Of a stretch of DNA of 64,000 bases, positions 25,278 through 34,864 are shown in pieces. Both the position numbers and the translations under genes were made by a program. Numbering within the stretch: position 1 is the stretch's first letter; every line of letters starts with the position of its first letter. The notes under the pieces are model-generated. The model ran no database searches, was not told where the DNA came from, and saw nothing but the letters and a program-made list of their open reading frames with translations. Source of the stretch: an uncultured Alphaproteobacteria bacterium (GTDB taxonomy: Bacteria > Pseudomonadota > Alphaproteobacteria > RF32 > CAG-239); the NCBI GenBank assembly GCA_934248075.1, contig CAKQKH010000006.1, forward strand, positions 1 to 64,000, written 5' to 3'.

Positions 25278-28088
25278 ATGAGCAATGATTTTATTGAAAT
25301 AAAAGGCGCCAGAGAACACAACCTCAAAAACATTAACATCAGCCTGCCTAAAAACAAACTGAACGTTATTACCGGACTTTCCGGCTCCGGTAAATCTTCT
25401 TTGGCGTTTGACACTATTTATGCCGAAGGTCAGCGCCGCTATGTCGAGAGCCTGTCTTCTTACGCTCGTCAGTTTCTGGATCTGATGAAAAAACCCGACA
25501 CCGATTCAATAGAGGGTTTATCTCCCGCAATTTCCATTGAGCAAAAAACCACCTCTCACAATCCGCGCTCCACCGTCGGCACCGTTACCGAGATATATGA
25601 CTATATGCGCCTGTTGTGGGCTCGCGCCGGCACGCCGTATTCACCGGTTACAGGACTACCGATTGAAGCTCAAACTGTTTCGCAAATGGTGGATAAAGTT
25701 TTGGCTTTGCCAGAGGGCAGCAAGATATTGCTATTGGCGCCGATTGCCCGCGGCAAAAAAGGCGAATACAAAAAAGAAATTGAAAACCTGCGCAAACAAG
25801 GCTATCAGCGCCTGAAAATTGACGGTGAAATTTATGATATTGAAGAAGTGCCGCCCCTCAATAAAAATCAGAAACACGATATAGAAGTCGTGGTTGATCG
25901 TATTGCCGTCAAAGAAGGCATTGCCGAGCGACTGGCTCAATCTTTTGAGACCGCGCTCAAGCTGAGTGACGGGCTGGTGTTTGCCGAAAACAATGCCAGC
26001 AAAGAACGAATTACGTTTTCTTCCAAGTTTGCCTGCCCGATTTCCGGTTTTACCATTGAAGAAATTGAGCCGCGTTTATTCTCCTTCAACAATCCCTACG
26101 GCGCCTGCCCGCATTGTGACGGACTTGGCGCAAGCCTATATATGGATCCGGATCGAGTTATTCCCAACCCCAAACTTTCCATTGCCCAAGGCGCTATTTT
26201 GCCGTGGTACAGCCGCAAACACGGCTTTTATACAGACACATTGCAATCTTTGTGCGATTGGCTCGGCATTTCAGACAAAACCCCGTGGCAAGACCTGCCC
26301 GAACACGCCAAACAAGTTATTTTGTATGGTTCTGGCAATGAGCCGATACCAATGGATTATCACCGATTCCAAACCTTTAAGCCTTTTGAAGGCGTTATCC
26401 GCAATTTGGAACGACGATTTTTAGAAACCGACTCGCCCGCCACCCGAGATGAACTGGCGCAGTATCAATCTGCCGCCGTCTGCGAACATTGTCACGGCAA
26501 ACGACTCAAACCCGAGGCTTTGGCCGTAAAAATCGGCGGGCTGGACATTATGGACGCCTCCAATATGTCTATTAAAAACGCGCTCATTTGGTTTAGAGGC
26601 ATCGGCCCCACCCTCACACCACAAAAACAAGAAATAGCCTCTAAAATTCTCAAAGAAATTATTGAGAGATTGAGCTTTTTGAACAACGTCGGACTGGAAT
26701 ATCTTAATCTCTCTCGCCAATCCGGCACGCTTTCCGGCGGCGAGGCGCAACGTATCCGTTTGGCCAGCCAAATCGGCTCCGGCCTCACCGGAGTGCTGTA
26801 TGTTCTGGACGAACCGTCTATCGGCCTGCACCAGCGCGACAACGACCGTCTGTTGGAAACCCTGACCCGCTTGCGTGATATCGGCAACACCGTGATTGTG
26901 GTTGAGCATGATGAAGACGCCATTCGCGCCGCCGATTATCTTGTAGATATGGGCCCCGGTGCCGGCTCTTTGGGTGGAAATGTGGTGGCCGCCGGCACGG
27001 TTGCCGAGGTGCTAAAAAACAAAAACAGCATTACCGCCCAGTATCTGAACGGCGACAAAAAAATTGCCGTACCGGAAAAACGCCGCAAAGGCAACGGCAA
27101 ATTTATCGGCCTCAAAGGCGCCCGCACCAACAACCTCAAAAATGTGGACTTAAAAATTCCCTTAGGCACCCTCACCTGCATTACCGGCGTGTCTGGCGGT
27201 GGAAAATCCTCGCTGATTTTGGAGACCCTGTGCAAAGCTTTGGCCAAAGAACTCTACAATTCTCGCGAACCTGGCGCTGTTTATGATAAATTAATCGGCG
27301 CTGAAAACATTGATAAAATAATCAATATTGATCAATCGCCAATCGGGCGCACTCCGCGCTCCAATCCGGCCACCTATACCGGACTGTTTGACCATATTCG
27401 CAACTGGTATGCCGAACTGCCTGAGGCCAAAGCCCGTGGTTACGCTGCCGGCAGATTTTCGTTTAATGTTCCGGGCGGACGTTGCGAAGCTTGCAAAGGC
27501 GATGGCGTAACCAAAATAGAAATGCACTTTTTGCCTGATGTTTATGTCGAATGCGATGAATGCAAAGGCAAACGCTTTAACCGTGAAACTTTAGAGGTCA
27601 AATACAAAGATAAATCCATTGCCGATGTTCTGGACATGACCGTTGATGATGCCTATGAGTTCTTCAATGCCATTCCGGCCATCAAAAACCGCTTGGAATT
27701 GTTGCGCAAAGTCGGCCTTGGCTATATCAAGCTCGGGCAATCCGCCACCACCTTGTCCGGCGGCGAGGCGCAGCGTGTTAAACTCTCCAAAGAGCTTTCC
27801 AAACGAGCCACCGGCAAAACATTATATATTTTAGACGAGCCGACTACCGGCCTGCATTTTGAGGACATCAACAAACTGCTAAAAGTTTTGCATGCATTGG
27901 TAGATCAGGGCAACTCTGTTGTAGTTATTGAGCATAATCTTGACGTGATAAAAACCGCCGACTGGATTATTGACCTTGGCCCTGAGGGCGGCGACGGCGG
28001 CGGACAAATCATTGCCCAAGGCACGCCCGAAAAGGTTGCCGAATCAAAGATTAGCTACACAGCCAAATATCTGCGCGATAAGCTTTAG
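25278..28088 (+). CDS. uvrA: Excinuclease ABC subunit A
   Basis: DNA-damage recognition ATPase of nucleotide-excision repair, 936 residues from ATG 25278 (GGGAG ribosome-binding site). Two ABC modules are present: Walker A motifs [10 protein letters not shown] near residue 32 and [10 protein letters not shown] near 644, and two LSGGEAQR signatures. Zinc-binding cysteines are visible: CPHCDGLG near 278, CEHCHGKR near 408, and CEACKGDG with CDECKGKR near 740-770. Its stop codon overlaps that of the converging unknown gene by four bases. Confidence 0.97.
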   Translation: MSNDFIEIKGAREHNLKNINISLPKNKLNVITGLSGSGKSSLAFDTIYAEGQRRYVESLSSYARQFLDLMKKPDTDSIEGLSPAISIEQKTTSHNPRSTVGTVTEIYDYMRLLWARAGTPYSPVTGLPIEAQTVSQMVDKVLALPEGSKILLLAPIARGKKGEYKKEIENLRKQGYQRLKIDGEIYDIEEVPPLNKNQKHDIEVVVDRIAVKEGIAERLAQSFETALKLSDGLVFAENNASKERITFSSKFACPISGFTIEEIEPRLFSFNNPYGACPHCDGLGASLYMDPDRVIPNPKLSIAQGAILPWYSRKHGFYTDTLQSLCDWLGISDKTPWQDLPEHAKQVILYGSGNEPIPMDYHRFQTFKPFEGVIRNLERRFLETDSPATRDELAQYQSAAVCEHCHGKRLKPEALAVKIGGLDIMDASNMSIKNALIWFRGIGPTLTPQKQEIASKILKEIIERLSFLNNVGLEYLNLSRQSGTLSGGEAQRIRLASQIGSGLTGVLYVLDEPSIGLHQRDNDRLLETLTRLRDIGNTVIVVEHDEDAIRAADYLVDMGPGAGSLGGNVVAAGTVAEVLKNKNSITAQYLNGDKKIAVPEKRRKGNGKFIGLKGARTNNLKNVDLKIPLGTLTCITGVSGGGKSSLILETLCKALAKELYNSREPGAVYDKLIGAENIDKIINIDQSPIGRTPRSNPATYTGLFDHIRNWYAELPEAKARGYAAGRFSFNVPGGRCEACKGDGVTKIEMHFLPDVYVECDECKGKRFNRETLEVKYKDKSIADVLDMTVDDAYEFFNAIPAIKNRLELLRKVGLGYIKLGQSATTLSGGEAQRVKLSKELSKRATGKTLYILDEPTTGLHFEDINKLLKVLHALVDQGNSVVVIEHNLDVIKTADWIIDLGPEGGDGGGQIIAQGTPEKVAESKISYTAKYLRDKL

Positions 28089-29485
28089 CGGCCGCGATAT
28101 GGTTTTGACTTGGTTTGAGCCGTATAGACCGACATAATATGTTTGCCCATTTTTTTGGTAGCCTCATCGCCGTTGGAGCTTAAAACCTTGCAAAGAGCCT
28201 GAACCTCAGATTTACTATAATTATGCTCCACGGTAATGTCGGAGAACATTTTGGTCATGGCCTGATGATAAGCGGCATTAAACTCCTCAGCCTCAGGTTG
28301 ACTGCAGACAAAAGAATCCGCGTAATTTTGTGCCACAGTCATCACCAACGCCTTATTAATTGTCGGCAGCTCCTTTGGCAAAAGATAATCCGGAAACAAA
28401 ATTTCCGCTTTGGTGATTTCGTTAGTATTATGCGCCTCTTGCTCCAACATTTTTTTCAGCAAGTCCGCGTTAAGACACTTATTATATGGATGCCAGGAAG
28501 CGTACAAACTCAAATAGCTACTGTATTTATCTATTATTTCGGCATCAGCGGCGTTTTGTTTGGTCAGCTGCAGCGTAATGCCCCCAAAATCGTGTGAAAT
28601 CAAATCTTTTCGATACTGCGGCGACTTAGCTTCGCTATGTTTGTTTAAGATTGAGCCAAGATAAGATTTTATATTATCATATCTATTTATTTTGCCGGAA
28701 TAATAAGCAATCATACTGGCGGGAAATTCGTTTTTCATATTTTTCATAACGGCATAAATATTAGCCTTTGATTGCGCGTCAATTCTCAAATCCTTATCAT
28801 TTTTATCATCATGATACACGGCGCCCTCAAGACTATCGCTGTCCAAAACAAAAGAAAAGTTGGAAACTGTTTTCAAAAATTCGCGAGCAGAAATTATTTT
28901 GTCTTTAGCGGTGGATTTTGTGCATTCTTTATTTAGCTTATTAAGAAGTTTCACCGTCTGTTTCTTTTCATATTCCAAATCGGCCGGATTTTCACCGAAT
29001 GTGTAGTTTCCCAACTGATTATACAAGTTGCGATATTCATCGGTGCTGTATTTATATCCCAAAAAGTCAAGCGCGTTAATCTTGTCTTTAGCAGAGAGAT
29101 CCAAATGCATATCGCCCAAAAATCGCACCAAATTACATTGTTCGCGACGAAACCCTCTATAACCCTCAGCGGTTTTTGCATAACTACTGTTTTCTTTAGG
29201 ATAAGCCTTATCAAGAATTTCCCACAACACGGTTCCGCATGCGCGCTGCTGATTTGGCGCCGATTTAATATAATGAACCAAACTTTGAGAAATACCTCCT
29301 CGCACCGAAAGATAATCACCTCCGCTAACCCGTGGGAATCCATAATTTTCTAAAAAAGTCTGAATATGAGTTCCTCTTTTCGTATAAACTTCATCATCAT
29401 TACCATAACGAAAAGCATGAACCAACTGTTCGGAAAGAAAACTCAGCCATTTTTTTCTGAGTTTAGGATCATTAGCGTTCGACAT
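28085..29485 (-). CDS. Unknown soluble protein (466 residues)
   Basis: Not recognised. Start set at ATG 29485, six bases after AAGGGG; ATG 29515 and a longer frame from 29587 are possible but lack a ribosome-binding site. The product has no signal peptide or membrane segment, is rich in Lys, Asn and Tyr, and appears mostly helical. A charged central part carries [20 protein letters not shown] near residue 235. The C-terminus is basic (KSKPYRGR). The 3' end overlaps the uvrA stop codon by four bases. A promoter-like TTGCAA, 16 bases, TATAAT lies just upstream. It could be a cytoplasmic structural or effector-like protein of the lineage, but nothing specific supports a function. Confidence 0.65.
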   Translation of the reverse strand: MSNANDPKLRKKWLSFLSEQLVHAFRYGNDDEVYTKRGTHIQTFLENYGFPRVSGGDYLSVRGGISQSLVHYIKSAPNQQRACGTVLWEILDKAYPKENSSYAKTAEGYRGFRREQCNLVRFLGDMHLDLSAKDKINALDFLGYKYSTDEYRNLYNQLGNYTFGENPADLEYEKKQTVKLLNKLNKECTKSTAKDKIISAREFLKTVSNFSFVLDSDSLEGAVYHDDKNDKDLRIDAQSKANIYAVMKNMKNEFPASMIAYYSGKINRYDNIKSYLGSILNKHSEAKSPQYRKDLISHDFGGITLQLTKQNAADAEIIDKYSSYLSLYASWHPYNKCLNADLLKKMLEQEAHNTNEITKAEILFPDYLLPKELPTINKALVMTVAQNYADSFVCSQPEAEEFNAAYHQAMTKMFSDITVEHNYSKSEVQALCKVLSSNGDEATKKMGKHIMSVYTAQTKSKPYRGR

Positions 29486-29517
29486 CGGCAACCCCTTTTG
29501 TCCAGTTTTCGTCATTA

Positions 29518-29545
29518 TAACAAAGATTAACAAATTTGCAACATA
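29518..29545 (-). promoter_or_regulatory. Promoter of the 466-residue unknown gene
   Basis: On the minus strand, TTGCAA is followed after 16 bases by a perfect TATAAT. The sequence around TTGCAAATTTGT resembles the promoters of two small membrane-protein genes at 43.5 and 49.8 kb. Confidence 0.55.
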
Positions 29546-29559
29546 AAATATGCGCACAA

Positions 29560-29611
29560 AAAAACATCGTTTGTTAATAACCTGCAATGATTATCTTCAA
29601 ACGATGTTTTT
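29560..29611. terminator. Hairpin with T-runs on both strands
   Basis: AAAAACATCGTTTG and CAAACGATGTTTTT pair around a loop of about 23 bases. It lies between a short minus-strand reading frame (MKTIVKDIEE, about 29648-29680) and the promoter of the 466-residue gene. It may end a small leader or sRNA transcript. The rest of the gap from 29612 to 29820 shows no gene I can support. Confidence 0.6.
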
Positions 29612-29820
29612 GAAATTCGGAAGCTCAGAAATTAAGTCTCAAAGTAGAAACTTATTCCTCAATGTCTTTTACTATTGTTTTCATAGCTTCTTGTTTTTTT
29701 AAAGGTTAAACATAAAGTCACGCGTTTATCGCAAGTTTAGGTTCAAACCCATTTAACTCACAATAATACACATAACTATTTACTATACATTTCTTGCCTA
29801 ACATAAATTTCATTTGATGT

Positions 29821-29868
29821 AAAGAAAAAGCTGAAAATCCTAGTGTACAAAAAAGTACATGAATTTCA
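29821..29868. repeat. Short-form hairpin element, copy E1 (partial)
   Basis: GAAAAAGCTGAAAATCCTAGTGTAC, six A, then GTACATGAATTTCAC. The left arm and apical part match copy E2 almost exactly, but the right arm breaks off after GAATTTCA. It is a degenerate tandem copy. Confidence 0.7.
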
Positions 29869-29915
29869 CTAACCCGCACTATTTTTAGCAAGTTCGATAG
29901 AGCCGCTGAATAGAA

Positions 29916-29987
29916 GTAAAAATGAAAAAGCTGAAAATCCTAGTGTACACAGTAGTACATGAATTTTCAGCTTTTTCTTATTTTTAC
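29916..29987. repeat. Short-form hairpin element, copy E2
   Basis: Near-perfect hairpin: GTAAAAA and GAAAAAGCTGAAAAT pair with ATTTTCAGCTTTTTC and TTTTTAC, topped by AGTGTAC, six bases, GTACATGA. The apical part is the same as in copy B2. It lies 43 bases 3' of the FadL-like gene (minus strand) and could act as its terminator. With E1 and the hairpin at 29560 it accounts for most of the gap from 29486 to 30029. Confidence 0.8.
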
Positions 29988-30029
29988 GATTAGGCAGCGC
30001 TCTTGCGAGCTTGCCTAATCTGCTTGCCA

Positions 30030-31277
30030 TTAGAAGCGGTAAGTCGCAGAAATACCCCACAACTTAATCGAGTTCTTATACTCGGCATGAACACCGCGGC
30101 GACCATGAGCCGCATCTGCAGCAGTATCAACCGTAGCTTCTTTGGCCTGAATATAGGTATAAGCCATATCAAAGCTCAAATTATCGTTGTATTGGTAGCC
30201 AAGACCAGCCGAATACCACAAACGATCAGAGTCGGGAATACGAACGGTACGATCTTTTTTCTTAACCGCGGTTTGGTCATAAGCCATACCTAAACGCAGC
30301 TTCCACTGATCATCAATTTGGTAGCTGGTACCAATGGCAAAGAAATCGGTATCACGCCAGTTTTCAGGAGTGCTGTTAACCAGATAGCCGGTTCCTGGGC
30401 TGGGTATATCTTGTCCCATAATATCCAATCTTTCAAACGAGCTCCAGAATACGCGTTGCCATTCAGCCATAACCGCCCATTTGTCATTAATCTGGTGATA
30501 TGCGCCCAAAGACAGCATAGCCGGAGTATCCAAACGAGCAGATATATCCTGATTATAAAAAGGATTTCCACCGACTAAAGTCCCTGCACTCTCCATTTCG
30601 CCTTTCAGCTTATGATTTATTTCACTGCGGTAGTTAATACCGAAGCGCGTATTATCATCAAGCTCATACAAAGCACTCAACTGATAGCCCAAATCGGCAG
30701 TGTCACCTTTAATTGCTGTGTTTGCATTTCCGTTAACGGCAGTATTAGTCAAGCGAGCTTTAATATATTGCATCTGAACACCAGCGCCGACGGATAATTT
30801 GTCAGTCAGCTTATAAGCGGCCATCGGAGTCAAAGTGGCGGTTATAACCTTAGAGGTAACACCATGATCTGCGCCAGACCAGCGAGTGTCGTATTTTGTT
30901 ATCATACCGAAAGGAACGTTCAAAGCCGCGCCCACGGTCAATTTATCATTTACCTGATGAGAATAAGTACCATTCGGAGCCCATGCCGGATGTACCACAT
31001 TGTAAGAATCTTCATTGCCGCCAACTCCGGAAATATTGGTAGCCTGAGCTTGCGGAGCAATATAAGTCGCGCCGGCAGTAAATTGGTTGCCCTTATGGCG
31101 GGTCAGACCGGCGGCGTTAAAATAAGCATAAGAGTTGTTTTCCGCACCGGCGGTTGCACCGGCAAAAGCATTACCCTGAGCGGCAGCAGACTGCTCTCTC
31201 AGGTGGAAACCGGCAGCCATGGCATTGCTTGCCAACAAAATGGTGCCAAGCGCGGTAAGTGTAAGAATTTTTTTCAT
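30030..31277 (-). CDS. FadL-like outer-membrane long-chain fatty-acid porin
   Basis: Outer-membrane beta barrel of the FadL/TodX family, 415 residues. Signal peptide of about 21 residues (MKKILTLTALGTILLASNAMA). The mature N-terminus GFHLREQSAAAQGNAFAG...YFNAAGL matches the FadL hatch, where the family usually has an N-P-A near the end; here it is N-A-A. The rest alternates polar and aromatic strands (LGYQLSALYELDDNTRFGINYRS), and the last residue is Phe (TYRF), the usual BAM signal. Likely takes up fatty acids or other hydrophobic compounds. Adjacent TetR and acyl-ACP synthetase genes support a lipid role. Confidence 0.9.
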   Translation of the reverse strand: MKKILTLTALGTILLASNAMAAGFHLREQSAAAQGNAFAGATAGAENNSYAYFNAAGLTRHKGNQFTAGATYIAPQAQATNISGVGGNEDSYNVVHPAWAPNGTYSHQVNDKLTVGAALNVPFGMITKYDTRWSGADHGVTSKVITATLTPMAAYKLTDKLSVGAGVQMQYIKARLTNTAVNGNANTAIKGDTADLGYQLSALYELDDNTRFGINYRSEINHKLKGEMESAGTLVGGNPFYNQDISARLDTPAMLSLGAYHQINDKWAVMAEWQRVFWSSFERLDIMGQDIPSPGTGYLVNSTPENWRDTDFFAIGTSYQIDDQWKLRLGMAYDQTAVKKKDRTVRIPDSDRLWYSAGLGYQYNDNLSFDMAYTYIQAKEATVDTAADAAHGRRGVHAEYKNSIKLWGISATYRF

Positions 31278-31337
31278 TAAAAGTCTCTTCTGTTGTTAAA
31301 CGAACAGATGAACTTCTAATACAGTTTTTTTAATTTG

Positions 31338-31353
31338 TCAATCAACTGATTGA
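31338..31353. promoter_or_regulatory. Palindrome upstream of the FadL-like gene
   Basis: TCAATCA, AC, TGATTGA, a perfect 7-base inverted repeat about 60 bases upstream of the porin start and just after the tetR stop codon. It is a candidate operator of the adjacent TetR regulator. Confidence 0.4.
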
Positions 31354-31373
31354 ATTATTTGCACAAGATGTGG

Positions 31374-32009
31374 TTATTTATTGCTGTCGATCATAAAATC
31401 TATTTGTTTTATCATATACTTAAGCAACTTTTGTTTTTCCGCAATGCCATAATCAGACCACTCCATAAATGAGCAAATCGTGTCCTTGCGCGAGGCAAAC
31501 ACAAACATTTGCGAAAACAGCGGAAAAGTGTAAAGATAGGCATCTTTAATATCAATTTTGCCCTCGCTGGCCTGCGACATCAGAGTTGCCATCATTTTAT
31601 GCACCGGAAAAATCAATCCGTCATAGAGGATAGAGAACTCTTCAGTCGGGCGCGAATATTCATTAAGAAACACGGTTTTCATATCTTTAGATAAGTCTTC
31701 GTTGCACAAAATCAGCAAAAACCGTTGCACAATCTCTTTGGCAAAAGCCCTAGCCTCTTCGGGGCTGCCGCTCTCGGTCACCAACTGATAGCGAGAAAAC
31801 ACATCGGTACACATCGCTTTGACAGTATCCACAATATTTTCCAGAGCCGCGGCGTACATTCCTTTTTTGCCGCCGAAGTAATAAAGAATAGAAGAAATAT
31901 TAATATTGGCGCGGTCGGCAATATCTCGGGTTTTGGCGCCCAAAAAACCGTTTTTGGCAAACTCGCAAAAAGCGCTGTACAAAAGTTTGGTTTTTGAATC
32001 TGTCGTCAC
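31374..32009 (-). CDS. TetR-family transcriptional regulator
   Basis: The 211-residue protein starts at GTG 32009 (GAGAAAA upstream). The N-terminal TetR helix-turn-helix is clear: LLYSAFCEFAKNGFLGAKTRDIADRANINISSILYYFGGKKGMYAAAL (residues 9-57). The C-terminal ligand domain resembles the CecR/YbiH-type group (FFLFILCNEDLSKDMKTVFLNEYSRPTEEF style helices). It sits between the FadL-like porin and the acyltransferase/acyl-ACP synthetase, divergent from the latter. A role as lipid-responsive repressor of both is inference. Confidence 0.88.
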   Translation of the reverse strand: MTTDSKTKLLYSAFCEFAKNGFLGAKTRDIADRANINISSILYYFGGKKGMYAAALENIVDTVKAMCTDVFSRYQLVTESGSPEEARAFAKEIVQRFLLILCNEDLSKDMKTVFLNEYSRPTEEFSILYDGLIFPVHKMMATLMSQASEGKIDIKDAYLYTFPLFSQMFVFASRKDTICSFMEWSDYGIAEKQKLLKYMIKQIDFMIDSNK

Positions 32010-32048
32010 TTTTTTCTCACTTTATATATATGTATCTTGTGGTTAATC

Positions 32049-32066
32049 AATCGCTTGTTTGCGATT
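32049..32066. promoter_or_regulatory. Palindrome between tetR and the acyltransferase gene
   Basis: AATCGC, six bases, GCGATT, about 40 bases upstream of the tetR start codon and inside the divergent intergenic region. Flanking TCAATC also occurs in the palindrome before the FadL-like gene. Candidate TetR autoregulatory operator. Confidence 0.4.
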
Positions 32067-32254
32067 ATGCCCGATTCTTTTCAAAAAGGCAACCACTGAT
32101 TTTATCCCCCTCTCAATCTGCCCAAAATTCTATGTTTTTCAAAATATTATGAAACAATTTGCAACAAAACTTGAGCCATAGCCAAATTATCTCTTTACAT
32201 TATCGGGCAAATTTAGTTAGATAGTAGCGACTTTAACTTCTCGGAGACTTTATT

Positions 32255-34441
32255 TTGAGAGATATTGTAAGATTTTGTTTACGGACTTTTTTCACCGTAA
32301 TGAAAGTCAGATGCCAAATCGCGTTTGATGAAAATAAGCTTCCTACTAAGGCGGTTTATGTATCCAATCACGTTTCTTTTTTGGACCCGTTGTTGTTGTT
32401 TGCATTTCTCCCCGGCAATCCGGTATTTGCGCTCAACGGCCATCTGTATCGTAACAAATGGATACGTTTGTTTATGCGCACGGCAGACATTATGCCGTTC
32501 AACCCCATTGATCCCGGCGACTTAAAAGAACTTATCGCCAAGGTTGACAGCGGCCGTTGCTGCGTTATTTTTGCCGAAGGACGCATTACCCAAAACGGTG
32601 GTTTGATGAAAATTTACGAGGCTCCGGGCCTGTTGGCCGACAAATCCGGCGCCCCGATTATTCCGGTTTGGATTAACGGCCCGCAATATGGCTATTTTTC
32701 AAAAACCAAAGGCAAGTTGCCGCATCGCCCATTGCCCAAAATTCAGATTATTGTCCGTAAACCGGTCAAATTTAAGTTGAAAGACGAGTTGCGCCGTCAA
32801 AGAGACCACATCAGCAATGAAGTTTATATGATTATGCGTGATATGAGCTTTGATGCCTCTTATGATGACAATATTTCTTTGTTTGCTCAGCTGATGAAGA
32901 CTGCCAAGGTTCACTCCAAGAAAGGTTTGTTGCGCCGTCCGATGTTTGTAGAGGACATCAACCGCGTGCCTAACTCTTACAAGGACATTATTATCAAATC
33001 TTTTGTTTTGGGTAAATTTTTCAAGAAGAAGACCTACCCCGGCGAGCATGTGGCTCTTTTGTTGCCTAATGCTATTGCCACCTTATGCACATTTTTCGGC
33101 TTGTCGGCTTATGACCGTATTCCGGTTATGCTAAACTTCTCGGTTGGTGCCAAAAACATGGTTTCCATGTGCCGCACCGCTACTTGCCGCTTGGTTATCA
33201 CCTCGCATTTGTTTATCCGCAATGCCAAAATGGAACCGGTGGTTGAAGAGCTGAAAAAAGCCGGCATTGAGATATTTTATCTGGAAGATTTGCGCAAATA
33301 CATCACCTTGGCCAACAAAATCGGCGCCTTTATCCGCTATAAGATCAAACGCGTGCCTCACCCTGAGGGCGGCAATCGCAAAGCGGTGATTTTGTTCACC
33401 TCCGGTTCTGAGGGCGCGCCCAAAGCCGTGGTTTTGAGCCATGCCAACATCATTTCCAACATCAAACAAATGTCCTCTATTGAGACTATCAATGTTACCG
33501 ACACGTTGTTTAATGCTCTGCCGATGTTCCATAGCTTTGGCCTCACGGTCGGCACGTTGTTCCCCTTGTTTGAGGGCGCCAAGTTGTTCCTGTATCCGTC
33601 GCCGTTGCATTATCGTATCATTGCCGAGCTTATTTACGAGATCGGCGCCAGCATCATGATGGCTACTGACACCTTCTTCCGCGGTTATGCCAAAATTGCC
33701 CACCCGATGGATTTCCACAATGTCCGCTTTATGTATGGCGGTGCTGAGGCCATCAAACCCGATACCCGCAATATGTTTGTTGAGCGTTTTGGTCTGCGGG
33801 TTATGGAGGCATATGGCTCAACCGAATGCTCTCCGGTGGTTACGGCCAACAACCGTATTTTCAACCGTTTTGGCTCTATCGGTAAATTGTTGCCGAAGAT
33901 TCAATACAAGATTGAACCGGTCCCCGGCATTGACAAAGGCGGCGAGCTGTGCGTAAAAGGCCCCAACGTTATGATGGGTTACATTATGCCGGATAATCCG
34001 GGCGTGCTGGTTCCGCTCAAAGACGGCTGGTATCATACCGGTGACGTGGTTGATATTGATGAAATCGGCTTTGTTTACATTAAAGATCGTATCAAACGCT
34101 TTGCCAAAATCGGCGGTGAAATGGTATCTTTGAATGCCGTTCACGAGATGGTGGTTAAAGCTTGCGAATCCATGGGCACCGACTTTTCTTATGGTGTTGT
34201 GGCCGTGCCGCACGAAAGCAAAGGCGAGCAGATTGTTTTGGTAACCAACAACAAAAAAGTTACTCAAGACCTGTTGCACACCTACATTCGCAATAATGGT
34301 ATGTCTGAGTTATACCTGCCGCGCCTGATTCTGTATCATGAGACTTTACCGATGTTCGCCACCGGCAAAGCCGACAACGTAACCCTCAAAAAAGAAGTTA
34401 TGGAAGAATTAGGACTGGCACAACCAGCTGCCAAAAAATAG
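32255..34441 (+). CDS. Acyltransferase / acyl-ACP synthetase fusion (Aas-like)
   Basis: 728 residues with two enzymes in one chain. The N-terminal PlsC-type acyltransferase has NHVSFLD (H-x4-D, His 39) and FAEGRIT near residue 108. From about residue 230 an AMP-forming ligase domain follows: LFTSGSEGAPKAVVLSHANI near residue 380, YGSTECSPVV near 527, and GWYHTGDVVDIDEIGFVYIKDR near 595. This is the layout of E. coli Aas, which activates fatty acids on ACP and reacylates lysophospholipids. The start is a TTG at 32255, eight bases after CGGAGA; no upstream ATG fits. It is divergent from the TetR gene and has its own terminator. Confidence 0.88.
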   Translation: MRDIVRFCLRTFFTVMKVRCQIAFDENKLPTKAVYVSNHVSFLDPLLLFAFLPGNPVFALNGHLYRNKWIRLFMRTADIMPFNPIDPGDLKELIAKVDSGRCCVIFAEGRITQNGGLMKIYEAPGLLADKSGAPIIPVWINGPQYGYFSKTKGKLPHRPLPKIQIIVRKPVKFKLKDELRRQRDHISNEVYMIMRDMSFDASYDDNISLFAQLMKTAKVHSKKGLLRRPMFVEDINRVPNSYKDIIIKSFVLGKFFKKKTYPGEHVALLLPNAIATLCTFFGLSAYDRIPVMLNFSVGAKNMVSMCRTATCRLVITSHLFIRNAKMEPVVEELKKAGIEIFYLEDLRKYITLANKIGAFIRYKIKRVPHPEGGNRKAVILFTSGSEGAPKAVVLSHANIISNIKQMSSIETINVTDTLFNALPMFHSFGLTVGTLFPLFEGAKLFLYPSPLHYRIIAELIYEIGASIMMATDTFFRGYAKIAHPMDFHNVRFMYGGAEAIKPDTRNMFVERFGLRVMEAYGSTECSPVVTANNRIFNRFGSIGKLLPKIQYKIEPVPGIDKGGELCVKGPNVMMGYIMPDNPGVLVPLKDGWYHTGDVVDIDEIGFVYIKDRIKRFAKIGGEMVSLNAVHEMVVKACESMGTDFSYGVVAVPHESKGEQIVLVTNNKKVTQDLLHTYIRNNGMSELYLPRLILYHETLPMFATGKADNVTLKKEVMEELGLAQPAAKK

Positions 34442-34446
34442 CCTTT

Positions 34447-34483
34447 AAGCCCCGCTTTTAAATAAAAATCGGGGCTTTTTTTT
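34447..34483 (+). terminator. Terminator of the Aas-like gene
   Basis: AAGCCCCG pairs with CGGGGCTT around a 15-base AT-rich loop, followed by a run of T. Confidence 0.88.
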
Positions 34484-34565
34484 CTTGCAATTTATTTTTT
34501 TTGTGTTAGAAAATAAGGCAAATTTGTTTTAACCTTTTAGATATTGTGGAAATGAGGTGATTTAA

Positions 34566-34772
34566 GTGGTTCAAGTTACTGTTATCGGTAATGACGTTGG
34601 ACAGTCTCTGAAAGTTCTGAAAAAGAAAATGCAGCGTGAAGGCATCTTCCGTGAGATGAAACTGCGCCGTTGTCATGAAAAGAACTCGGAGAAAAAGGCT
34701 CGCCGTCAGGCTGAGGCTGTTCGCCGCGCTCGTAAGCAGTTGCGTAAACGCTTAGATACTGAAGGATTCTAG
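34566..34772 (+). CDS. rpsU: Small-subunit ribosomal protein bS21
   Basis: Ribosomal protein of 68 residues: [42 protein letters not shown] is the whole-family pattern, followed by the basic RKQLRKRL tail. The start codon is GTG at 34566, five bases after GAGGTGA. Usual length is 60-75. It is monocistronic, with a terminator 15 bases after the stop codon. Confidence 0.96.
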   Translation: MVQVTVIGNDVGQSLKVLKKKMQREGIFREMKLRRCHEKNSEKKARRQAEAVRRARKQLRKRLDTEGF

Positions 34773-34786
34773 TCCGTTTAGTTACT

Positions 34787-34824
34787 AAAATCCCCGTTCT
34801 TTTTCAAGAACGGGGATTTTTTTT
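34787..34824 (+). terminator. Terminator of rpsU
   Basis: AAAATCCCCGTTCTT and AAGAACGGGGATTTT pair perfectly, followed by T-run. It also faces the converging clpX. Confidence 0.93.
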
Positions 34825-34864
34825 GCAAAATAGGCAGCTCGCGGTTACGGGCTGCCTAAATACT

